A stretch of 64,000 bases of DNA from Streptomyces niger (GTDB lineage: Bacteria > Actinomycetota > Actinomycetes > Streptomycetales > Streptomycetaceae), in contig NZ_JOFQ01000028.1 in NCBI RefSeq assembly GCF_000718305.1, forward strand, positions 1 to 64,000. Reading direction: 5' to 3'. This document shows positions 16,608 to 24,283 of this stretch, one piece after another. Positions within the stretch are counted from its first letter, which is position 1. Each line of letters begins with the position of its first letter. The notes beneath the pieces are model-generated. The model worked only from the letters and a program-made list of their open reading frames with translations. It did not search any database and was not told the origin of the DNA. A program made the position numbers and the translations under genes.

Positions 16608-17271
16608 TGGGTCGCCCTCGACCTCGCGCGATCGGCCAAGGCCGCACCCGAACGCGTCGTCTCCCACGTCCTCGACTGGGAACAGCTCCCTGACGCCCTA
16701 CCAGAAAAGCACCTTAAGCCCGTCTTCGTGCGCTCCACCGGCTGAGCACGCCTGCACGGTGGCGAATTCGAGCTCTCCCTGCTCCTCCACGGTGCGGAAC
16801 ACCTCGTACGGAACGGTATTGAGGGAGACGACCATCACGCGTCCGACCGCTCCCATTGCCTCGCCGTGAGCATGGCCGCCTGCACGAGCAACGGCATCAT
16901 CGGTCGGTCGTCGCCGGCATCTGCCGACAAGGGCAAGCCGCTGTTGGGCAGCTCGTCGGATTCGGCGCGGGACCACTTGTCGGTCATCACTGGCGGGTGC
17001 GCCAGAGACCGAGGCCGGCAACCGGAGGAGGGGGCGTCGCTGCCCTGTGCGGCGGTAGGTAAGCTTCCCGTATCTCCCTGGAGGAGGCGGTGCGGCACTG
17101 CGGTGTCCCGCCGGTTCAGCCCTCAGGCCGCTGGCTTTATCCAGCAGTAGTGGCTCTGGTCCACTTCGTGTGGTCGCGTACGCAACGTGACCGTCGATCT
17201 TCTGGTGACGGTGGCTGAGATAGCCCGAAAATCGCCCGGCCGGTGGGCGGTATGGCCGACAGTGCTGCGCC

Positions 17272-18303
17272 GTGAACGAGGTACGGCCGCAACTCGAAGA
17301 GTTGCTGTTCTCCTCGCTGGAGAACGCATTGGTGGAGTCGGTCGAGGTGACCGACCTGGTCGTCCGAGTCGAGGCTCTGAGCACTGCCCGGCAGGTGACC
17401 TGCCCGGACTGCGGATGCCTGGCGGGGCGAATACACGGCTCTTATCTGCGGTCTCCGCATGACCTGCCGACGACGGGCAAGTCCGTCGTGGTGGCATTGA
17501 GGGTGCGCCGGTTCGTCTGCACGGAGGACTCCTGTCCGTGCAAGACCTTCGCCGAGCAGGCGCCGGGGCTCACCCGCCGATTCGGCCGGCGGACGGAACG
17601 GCTGCGGTCGACGCTCGTCTCGGTTGGTCTCGCGCTTGCTGGCAGGGCCGGTGCCCGTATGACGTACGCCTTCGGAGCGCCGGTCAGTCGCAACACTCTG
17701 TTGAGGCTGATCGCCTCGCTCCCCGATCCGCCCACCGTCACGCCCCGCGTGGTCGGCGTGGACGAATACGCCCAGTGCAGGGGCCGGATCTACGGAACTG
17801 TGCTCGTCGACGTCGAGACATGTCGCCCGATCGACCTCTTGTCCGACCGGGAGGCGGACACGCTCGCGGCCTGACTCGCTGAACGGCCCTGCATTGAGAT
17901 CGTCTGCCGTGACGGCGCCTTCTTCGCTGAAGGAGCCACCCGCGGCGCCCCGCAGGCCCTTCAAGTTGCCGACCGGTGGCACTTTTGGCACAACCTGGGT
18001 GGGCCTCCGAGAAGTGCGTCTACCGGCACCGCGGCTGCCTGCGCCAGACTCCGGCACCGCCCGACGAATCGCCGGAGGAAGAGGAGGTGGCCGTGGTGTC
18101 GCCCTGGCCGACGGGCCACCGGTTCGCCGAACGCACCCGCGCCAAGCACGCCACCATCCACACGATCCTGGCCGCCGGACACAGCAAGCGGTCTGTCGCC
18201 CGACAACTCGGCATGACGCTCAACACGATCCTGCGCTTCTCCCGCGCCAGCACACCGGAGGAGACGTTCACCACCGCCCCGGCGCCGCCACCGACTCCCG
18301 CGT
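17272..18303 (+). pseudogene. Broken ISL3-family transposase
   Basis: The frame opens with GTG ([13 protein letters not shown]) and has the ISL3 N-terminal zinc-finger pattern (CPDCGC, then CTEDSCPC), a helix-turn-helix region and the start of the DDE domain ([12 protein letters not shown]). It stops at TGA 17872-17874, where homologues have a tryptophan; reading through, the frame continues IEIVCRDGA and QVADRWHFWHNL. A frameshift near 18000 moves the rest (SEKCVYRHRGCLRQT...) to another frame, and the C-terminal part is missing. A possible left end, GGCTCTGGTCCACTTCG, lies at about 17152. The element is not functional. Confidence 0.8.
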
Positions 18304-18561
18304 TGGGTTCAGCACGCTGTAGTCCTGGCCTTCGATCGGCTCCACGGTGGGATAGCTGGCCGTGAACGGTACGACGCGGCCTTGCTGAACGGGGCCGCCG
18401 ACGGAGGGCAGCCGGTCCGGGATGACGATCTCGCAGGCGTACCACCATGTGCCCTCGCCGTCCTGCTCACGGCCGCGAACCGTCGCCAGGATCTCCTGCC
18501 CGTCCGGCAGGTGCACCCGGGCGTACGGGCCGCGCGGTGTGCCGTCGTCCTCGTCGCCCAT
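18268..18561 (-). pseudogene. Truncated small protein, paralogue of the gene at 37296
   Basis: The 97-residue product begins MGDEDDGTPRGPYARVHLP and follows the 156-residue protein at 37296 almost residue by residue as far as YSVLNP. It then runs into the ISL3 remnant and ends after 12 unrelated residues. It has lost the C-terminal HxxxxxC...CxxC segment. The junction is near 18303, so the insertion or a later deletion cut the gene there. Confidence 0.7.
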
Positions 18562-18683
18562 GCCTGGATCGTAGTGCGAGGTTCCTTGTTCCGAGGCTGT
18601 TGTCCGTGGTGGTTCACAAGGTAGCGGCCGTCCGCCCGCGGAAACCTGACATGCTTGGAGCACACAGCGAAGGAGCAGAGCGC

Positions 18684-19217
18684 ATGCAGTGGCAGGTCCA
18701 TGGTGAGCGGCAGATTTACACGAACCCGTGGGTGAATCTGTGCCTTCTTGATGTTCAGCAGCCAGATGGTCGGCGCTGGGAGTATCACGTGGTGCGCCTG
18801 CGTCACCTCGCCGTCGCGGCGATCGTCGATGAGCAAAAGCGTGTGCTCATGATGTGGCGCCACCGTTTCATCACGGACACCTGGGGATGGGAGCTCCCGA
18901 TGGGGCTCATAGAGGAAGGTGAGACCCCGGAGCAGGCTGCGGTCCGCGAAGCCGAGGAAGAAACTGGGTGGCGGGTCGAGGAGGTGAAGCCGCTCATCTA
19001 CGCTCAGCCGGCGAACGGCATCACCGACTCCGAGCACCATGTCTTTCGGGCGCGAGCTGCTGAGTATGTCGGTCCGCCCACTGAGCTGAACGAGTCGGAC
19101 AGAATCGAGTGGATCCCGATCTCGAATCTCAAGGCGATGATCGATCGACGGGAGATTGTCAGTAGCGGCTCACTGATCGGCGTGCTCTACCTCCTGCTGG
19201 ACGAGACCCTGGCCTGA
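18684..19217 (+). CDS. Nudix hydrolase, ADP-ribose pyrophosphatase type
   Basis: A 177-residue protein with a Nudix box beginning GLIEEGETPEQAA, ending R-E-A-E-E-E-T-G and preceded by GWELPMG, as in ADP-ribose or nucleoside-diphosphate-sugar pyrophosphatases. The ATG at 18684 has AGGAG at 18671-18675. It converges with the regulator at 19220, with two bases between the stops. The substrate cannot be told from sequence. Confidence 0.88.
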   Translation: MQWQVHGERQIYTNPWVNLCLLDVQQPDGRRWEYHVVRLRHLAVAAIVDEQKRVLMMWRHRFITDTWGWELPMGLIEEGETPEQAAVREAEEETGWRVEEVKPLIYAQPANGITDSEHHVFRARAAEYVGPPTELNESDRIEWIPISNLKAMIDRREIVSSGSLIGVLYLLLDETLA

Positions 19218-19219
19218 GC

Positions 19220-20551
19220 TCAGCTTCGTTGCTGTCGTAGATGTGCTTCCAGGGCAATCACCGCGGTCTCGCGTGCATAGGGCCGCAGACGTGCCTGGAA
19301 GTCTTGTACGTGTGCGTTGATCCGTGGTGAGTCGACCGCGCTGGCCATGTCCAGGGCGGTCGACGCTGTGCGGCAGGCCGCCTCCACCGCGCCTTGACGC
19401 AGCTGGGTGTTAGCCAGCCATAGTGCGTGAAACGCCCGACCTCGCCGTTGTTCATGGTGTTCGCGACGCAGCCCTTCGGTGATGAGGGGCTCAGCTTTGC
19501 GGGCCTCCTCGAGCTGTTTGCGGGTCTCCCCAAGCTGGGCGAACGCGATGCCGGCGTCCACGATCAGTTTCGTCTCGTCGAAATACTGGACCCATCGGGG
19601 CGCTGGCCCCTCATCTCTCGCGCTGGCGAACAGTTCGTGGGCCTTCTCCACGGAGCGGTGGCAGGAGCCACCGTCTCCCAGCATGGCCTGAGCGAATGCC
19701 TCGCGCATGTGGAGCATCGACATGATGAGTGAAGAGGTCTCTGTGCCACGTGCCGCGTCCTGAGCAGCTTGAGCGAGAGCGGCCGCTTCCCTGGCGCCTG
19801 CCTCGCCTTCGTATGTCGCCTGGAGGCTCATACAGGACGGGACGTTGGCAACGAACTGACGGTCCCCGGCTTCGCGGGCGATGCTGAGGGCTTCGGTGAA
19901 GTATCCCCGTGCGGTGCTGTACTGACGGGCGTCGAAGTAAGCCCACCCGGCCAATCGCGCGAGTTCTGCGGCGATGTCTCGCAATTCGGCGACGAGGGGG
20001 GATGGACCGCCGCGGCGCAGAAGGTTCTGTACGTGTCGTAGTTGCCCCACGACGGCGGGCCTCAGATTCGCCCCGCCGTGTTTGTCATCGTGCCGCCATT
20101 GATCTTCGATGAGCGAACGCAGGGCTGAGACAGTGGATTGGCTGACCTGAACGTCACCAGTCAGCACCATGACGTCGTCCAAGTCGACGGCCTTGACCGC
20201 GTGACGGTTGTCGATGGTGGCGACTGGCCGCGGTTCGGGGGCTGGAGCTGCTGGCGCGGCCAGTTCCCAGCTGCGAGAGGCGAGCCCGAGCATGGCACCG
20301 GGGATATGCAGGCCATCAGCGATGCGTTCGATCACGCCGATGTGCACGATCTTGCGCTTGCCGGCCATGACCTCACCGACGCGGCTCGGTGTCAGACCAC
20401 ACAGCGAGGCGATGCGCGAGGGGTAGATGCCTGCTCCCCGCCGTACCAAGTGGAAGATCGCCCCGAAGTCCCGGACGCGGCAGGCTTCTACCATCTCCGG
20501 CTTTCGCAGGAGCGCGACAGGGAGCTCGCCCGGTTCATTGGTTCTCGTCAC
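19220..20551 (-). CDS. XRE-type regulator with TPR-like C-terminus
   Basis: A 443-residue regulator. Residues 25-85 form a helix-turn-helix (YPSRIASLCGLTPSRVGEVMAGKRK), and the remainder is alpha-helical with repeated 35-40 residue units rich in A, L and Y/F (for example ARLAGWAYFDARQYSTARGY), as in TPR-containing Streptomyces regulators. GTG start. It is divergent from the ATPase gene at 20706, separated by about 150 bases that contain the palindrome-like TTACCCAAGTTGGGTAA at 20587-20603, a candidate operator. The target is unknown. Confidence 0.8.
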   Translation of the reverse strand: MTRTNEPGELPVALLRKPEMVEACRVRDFGAIFHLVRRGAGIYPSRIASLCGLTPSRVGEVMAGKRKIVHIGVIERIADGLHIPGAMLGLASRSWELAAPAAPAPEPRPVATIDNRHAVKAVDLDDVMVLTGDVQVSQSTVSALRSLIEDQWRHDDKHGGANLRPAVVGQLRHVQNLLRRGGPSPLVAELRDIAAELARLAGWAYFDARQYSTARGYFTEALSIAREAGDRQFVANVPSCMSLQATYEGEAGAREAAALAQAAQDAARGTETSSLIMSMLHMREAFAQAMLGDGGSCHRSVEKAHELFASARDEGPAPRWVQYFDETKLIVDAGIAFAQLGETRKQLEEARKAEPLITEGLRREHHEQRRGRAFHALWLANTQLRQGAVEAACRTASTALDMASAVDSPRINAHVQDFQARLRPYARETAVIALEAHLRQQRS

Positions 20552-20586
20552 GACCTGACATCACCTTCTCCGACTGACCGGTCAGA

Positions 20587-20603
20587 TTACCCAAGTTGGG
20601 TAA
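20587..20603. promoter_or_regulatory. Palindrome between divergent genes
   Basis: The sequence TTACCCAAGTTGGGTAA is a perfect inverted repeat of eight bases on each side of a central G. It lies 36 bases before the GTG of the XRE-TPR regulator (20551) and upstream of the divergent ATPase gene. Position and symmetry fit an operator for that regulator, but binding is inferred. Confidence 0.55.
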
Positions 20604-20705
20604 TCACACTGACCTGTTCCGCTGATCTGTAACTGAACATCCTTGAGAACACAGCGAAGCCGCTGTTGCAGAAACCGAGTTGTCAACTGTGACAGGTGTC
20701 GGATC

Positions 20706-21209
20706 ATGACGTTGCCAATCAGCTCGCCAGGCCAGGTGGTAGGCGACCCTGACATCGCGCGCAACGTCCGACGTTCGACCGGTGGAGGGTCCGTGAGCGT
20801 CGGCGAGGAAGCGAACGCGCGTTGCTTCAGGCAGAAACTGAGCGCCCGCCCCGAGGCGTTGGGGGGCGTACGGCGCATCGTTCGGGCTCATCTGCGCCAC
20901 TGGGGCTATACCCCGTCTGTGGAGGCGGCGGTGCTCTGTGCACATGAGCTGCTGGCCAACGTAGCCAAGCACACCGGCTCGCCCCTCTGCGTCTTGACCC
21001 TTCAAGGTGACGCCTCGCGCATCCGCATCACCGTCACCGATTCCAGCCATGAGCTGCCCAAGCTCGGTGCTCCCGACTGGGGGGCCGAGACCGGGCGCGG
21101 CATGGTGTTTCTGGAGTCGATGTCCGACCGATGGGGTGCTCAGCTTCACGATGAGGGCAAGGACGTGTGGTGCGAGCTGTGGGCGACGCCGCAGTGGGAG
21201 ACGGCGTGA
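20706..21209 (+). CDS. HATPase_c-type ATP-binding regulator (anti-sigma-like)
   Basis: A GHKL ATP-binding protein of the RsbW-like group common in Streptomyces. N-box ELLANVAKHT, an aspartate-bearing strand (VTDSSHELP) and a glycine-rich GRGMVFL lid are visible; the N-terminal LSARPEALGGVRRIVRAHL is the usual first helix. I chose the ATG at 20706. A GTG at 20793 with GGAGGG three bases away is a good alternative and would give a 138-residue protein closer to family length. The downstream gene starts within its stop codon (GTGA). Confidence 0.78.
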   Translation: MTLPISSPGQVVGDPDIARNVRRSTGGGSVSVGEEANARCFRQKLSARPEALGGVRRIVRAHLRHWGYTPSVEAAVLCAHELLANVAKHTGSPLCVLTLQGDASRIRITVTDSSHELPKLGAPDWGAETGRGMVFLESMSDRWGAQLHDEGKDVWCELWATPQWETA

Positions 21210-21661
21210 CGGCACCACGACCCATTCTCCCCCGGCGCGAGGGTCGGAAGCTCGATGTCGAGCCCGCCCGAGAGGCGCCCGTCGCCACGCTGCGTACCTG
21301 CATCAGCATCATGCACAGCTGGTTCATCCGAGACGAAGAGATCGATGACGTACTGGACAGAGTGATGGGCCAGGAGTCTGCACTTCTGACTCCGGAGGAG
21401 CTGGACGAGCTGCTGCCTCGCATCAGCAGTCACCTTCGTCAGCTCATTCGCATCGCCACCATGCGAGTCAGCGGTGACTGGAGCCCGGAGCTGTCCGAGG
21501 TCGTCATCCGTTCTCAGCGGCTCGATGCCACACCTGTGCCCGACGACTTCCCTTCCGCTCGGGGCTACGCCCGACGCCTGGCCTTCCTGGTCGGGGACGT
21601 ACTGGAGGTCCTGGCTGTCGAGCAGGAGGCTGCGCAGGCGGAAGGGCGGTGGTCCGCGTGA
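21206..21661 (+). CDS. Small helical protein, DUF6415-like
   Basis: A 151-residue protein starting with GTG in a GTGA overlap with the ATPase. The pattern LTPEELDELLPRISSHLRQLI followed by a second helix pair (SARGYARRLAFLVGDVLEVL) resembles DUF6415 proteins of Streptomyces. No catalytic motif is seen. Function is unknown. It is coupled on both sides in a four-gene set. Confidence 0.65.
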   Translation: MTAPRPILPRREGRKLDVEPAREAPVATLRTCISIMHSWFIRDEEIDDVLDRVMGQESALLTPEELDELLPRISSHLRQLIRIATMRVSGDWSPELSEVVIRSQRLDATPVPDDFPSARGYARRLAFLVGDVLEVLAVEQEAAQAEGRWSA

Positions 21662-22017
21662 CCTTGCCAAGCGCCTACTGGTGCCACGTGGACTACACCA
21701 ACCCTGAAGGAGTGCGCCTCAAGCCCCGCAGCGAGACGACGCCCGACCCCGGCCGCGCGGTCACCTGGCTAAGGGAGACCGCACGCGACATCGCGTTCAC
21801 CCTCGACCACGAGACCTTCGGCACGGTGTGGGCCTGGCTCGGCGATCACCGAGGAGCCGGTGACGTACTGACCGCTTTGCGCTGCGGCCAGCCGTACAGC
21901 TTCCGATTCGGCAGAGGTGAGCGTGAGTGGACGCTGCTTGCGCGTCCTGTCTCCGTGCTGCCCTTGGCAGAGGAGGAGAAGCCAGCCTCGGCCGGAGCCT
22001 GCAGGGCTAGCCCCTGA
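21658..22017 (+). CDS. Hypothetical protein
   Basis: A 119-residue protein beginning VTLPSAYWCHVDYTNPEGVRL, again with a GTGA overlap with the gene before it. The sequence is mixed alpha/beta with no recognised motif and no membrane segment. I do not know its family. Real coding is supported by the chain of overlaps and by normal Streptomyces codon use. Confidence 0.6.
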   Translation: MTLPSAYWCHVDYTNPEGVRLKPRSETTPDPGRAVTWLRETARDIAFTLDHETFGTVWAWLGDHRGAGDVLTALRCGQPYSFRFGRGEREWTLLARPVSVLPLAEEEKPASAGACRASP

Positions 22018-22067
22018 TGGAAGTAGCCGTCCAGACCTCTGCCCACGCCGTAGCTCCGGAGAAGAAC

Positions 22068-22661
22068 ATGAGTGAGACGACGACCGCCATTGAGACGACG
22101 CCCGCCCCGAGCCAGCTCACGAAGGCCCCGGGGCCGGTGGAGGCGATGTACGAACTCCGCACCGTCCTGCACCAAGCCGGCATCTACGTGCGAACTACCG
22201 TCGCGGGTGACGCGTGCACAGTCGGCTCCCACGATGCGGTCGCCCTGGCACAGCTTGTACGTGATGCGATGCAGGAGACCTACCAGGCCCGAGACGACTT
22301 AGCCACCTGCTTGCGCGCACACGGGCTCGACATGTCCGAGCCCGTTGTCATCGAAGGAATGGTGGACCTCGGCGACGTCTCGATTCCAGTCGGCGCGCAG
22401 CTCGCCGTACTGCTCGGCGCACCTCCGGAGAAGGCCGTCGCCGAATGCGACGAGGTGGACGCCGTGCTGCTGTGGGCCCACGGCGAACGGATCAGCGAGC
22501 TGCTCTGCGAGGCGCTCCGCGACTCGACTGGAGCCAAGCTGGTCGACCACACATTCCATCCGGACTGCATGAGGTGTAGCGAAGAGGCGGCCATCACCGT
22601 GGGACGCATCGACGTCCAAGCGGCACAGCAAATGGTCAAGGCTCTGCAGTTCGGCCCATGA
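22068..22661 (+). CDS. Hypothetical protein
   Basis: A 197-residue, acidic, largely helical protein (MSETTTAIETTPAPSQLTK...). I chose ATG 22068 because GGAGAAG lies five bases upstream. An ATG at 22017, which overlaps the previous stop as TGATG, would add 17 residues. A short HPDCMRC motif near residue 170 is the only feature. It ends the four-gene set; positions 22662-22925 after it hold nothing I recognise. Confidence 0.6.
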   Translation: MSETTTAIETTPAPSQLTKAPGPVEAMYELRTVLHQAGIYVRTTVAGDACTVGSHDAVALAQLVRDAMQETYQARDDLATCLRAHGLDMSEPVVIEGMVDLGDVSIPVGAQLAVLLGAPPEKAVAECDEVDAVLLWAHGERISELLCEALRDSTGAKLVDHTFHPDCMRCSEEAAITVGRIDVQAAQQMVKALQFGP

Positions 22662-22925
22662 ACCGGTCGCTGGTGCGGACCGGACCCCGACGCACCGGCG
22701 ACCCTTCCAAGTGGGTCCTCTCTGTCCTGGCGCGGCCACTCCCTTGTCGGCCCCGGAAATCCCCGTGGAGAGGATGTGACGCCACTCCCGACTCCTGACA
22801 GGGAACAGGCGCCCCGGCTGCCGCCCGCCTACTGCGGCGACGGCGAGCGGCAGCCGGCCACGAAGACCCTTCCCCTTACGAGTCCGCCGCACGGCACTCG
22901 CCCCAAACCACTTATCGGAGACCCC

Positions 22926-23015
22926 ATGTGCTCACACACCCCGCCGTGCCCAGCCGCTGACGCACCCGACGCGGATGCTGCACACGCAGTCTCGTCCTGC
23001 GTCGAACAGGGGTGG
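22926..23015 (+). pseudogene. N-terminal half of a DUF5999 gene
   Basis: The frame MCSHTPPCPAADAPDADAAH up to VEQGW is the first 30 residues of a DUF5999-type protein (family pattern MCxHxPxCPxADAxDxxAAxxVxxxxEQGWSLLCNGVxxFEDTGELLPDG). After the tryptophan codon (23013-23015) the reading frame continues into unrelated sequence. The missing half begins at 27617 and completes the pattern exactly, so the 4.6 kb between is an insertion. Confidence 0.8.
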
Positions 23016-23023
23016 TGTGTTAA

Positions 23024-23052
23024 TTGCACCTTCTTGAGGTCGTTGGGCACTG
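23024..23052 (+). repeat. Left end repeat of the element
   Basis: TTGCACCTTCTTGAGGTCG (with TTGGGCAC after it) sits eight bases inside the left junction. The reverse complement of 27580-27610 at the right end reads CTGCACTTCACTCGATCGAA, then GGTCGCTGGGGAC. They share TGCAC(C)TTC and GGTCGNTGGG in the same order. They are imperfect terminal inverted repeats and likely recombinase binding sites. Confidence 0.5.
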
Positions 23053-23080
23053 CGATGTCCGACTGCCCAAGGAGTTCTGT

Positions 23081-24283
23081 GTGACGTGGCACCTGCGCAA
23101 CCAGCTGATGGAGGGGCGAGCTGTCCTGCCCCGCGTCGGCTCGGTCGTTCAGCTGGAGACCCAGCACCCGGCGTACGCCGTACTCGACCCCGCTGGAAGC
23201 CCGGTCGACTCGGTGACGCCCTACCTGCGAGACCTCGCTCTGAACGACAACAGCCCAGCAACCAGCCGCAGTTACGCCAATGACCTGCTGCGGTGGTTCC
23301 GGTTCCTGTGGCTTTTGAACGTGACCTGGGACAAGGCGACGGAAGGGGAGGTAGCAGTGATAGTGGGATGGCTTCGTACGGCACCGAATCTGCAGCGCCG
23401 CCGCACCCGGCCGGACGCGCCGCAGCCCGGCTCGGTCAACCCGCGCACCGGCAAGCGGTACCTCAAGGCCGGCTACGCCCCGGCGACGATCAACCACGCG
23501 CTGACCGTGGTGGCCAGCTTCTACGACTTCCACCGCGACCTGGGCCGCGGCCCGCTGGTGAATCCGGTTCCGGTCTCGGAGGCACGCCGCCGGGCGCTCG
23601 CTCACCGCAGTCCGGCGGAGACCGTGCCGGCCTTCCGCCGCTCCCGTCTGCGCCAGCGCGTCCCGGCCACCGAGCCCCGGGCCATCCCGGACGCGATGTG
23701 GGACGAGTTCTTCGCCGCCATGAACCACGACCGGGACCGCGCCGCGGTGCTGCTCTACGTCTCCAGCGGCGCCCGCGCCTCCGAGCTGCTCGGCGTCACC
23801 CCGGCTGACGTCGACTGGCCGGCACAGATCGTCTACGTCGTCTCCAAGGGCACCAAGCTGCGCGAACCGATCCCGGCGAGCCCGCAGGCCCTGGTGGTGC
23901 TGGCCGCATACCTCGACGCGATGGGCATGCCCGCCCCGCACGAGCCGGTCTTCCGCACCCGCCGAGGCCCGGACAAGCCGCTCACCTACTGGGCGATGCG
24001 GCGCGTCATCCAGCGGGCCAACGACCGGCTGGGCACGAACTGGAGCCTTCACGACCTACGGCACACGGCAGCCGAGCGGATGGCCAACGACCCCAACCTG
24101 ACCCTGGTCGAGGTCCGCGCCATCCTCCGGCACGCCGACCTGGCCACCACCGGCCGCTACCTGCACGCCCGTGTCGAGGATCTCTTCGACGCCCTGCAGG
24201 CCCACTACCACCGGCCCCGCGTCCAGCCCAGCATCGCGCCGGGCTACGACCCGGACGACTTCAAGGCGGTGTTCGGTGGCTGA
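23081..24283 (+). CDS. Tyrosine recombinase A
   Basis: A 400-residue site-specific recombinase. An N-terminal core-binding domain (about residues 40-160, SYANDLLRWFRFLW) precedes the catalytic domain: arginine in SSGARASELLGV, HDLRHTAAERM (HxxR), RHADLATTGRYLHA with the late histidine and the nucleophile tyrosine. GTG 23081 with AGGAG six bases upstream is chosen over a TTG opening at 23024. It overlaps the next recombinase by eight bases, so both are probably made together. Confidence 0.9.
   Translation: MTWHLRNQLMEGRAVLPRVGSVVQLETQHPAYAVLDPAGSPVDSVTPYLRDLALNDNSPATSRSYANDLLRWFRFLWLLNVTWDKATEGEVAVIVGWLRTAPNLQRRRTRPDAPQPGSVNPRTGKRYLKAGYAPATINHALTVVASFYDFHRDLGRGPLVNPVPVSEARRRALAHRSPAETVPAFRRSRLRQRVPATEPRAIPDAMWDEFFAAMNHDRDRAAVLLYVSSGARASELLGVTPADVDWPAQIVYVVSKGTKLREPIPASPQALVVLAAYLDAMGMPAPHEPVFRTRRGPDKPLTYWAMRRVIQRANDRLGTNWSLHDLRHTAAERMANDPNLTLVEVRAILRHADLATTGRYLHARVEDLFDALQAHYHRPRVQPSIAPGYDPDDFKAVFGG

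Noticed and set aside
16320..16745. A plus-strand open frame ending HLKPVFVRSTG
   Set aside because: It lies opposite the IS5-type remnant, has no ribosome site and no family resemblance.
16698..17384. A minus-strand open frame upstream of the ISL3 remnant
   Set aside because: Its sequence changes character repeatedly and it overlaps the start of the transposase. A short stretch (MVVSLNTVPYEVFRTVEEQG) looks protein-like, but there is too little to support a gene.
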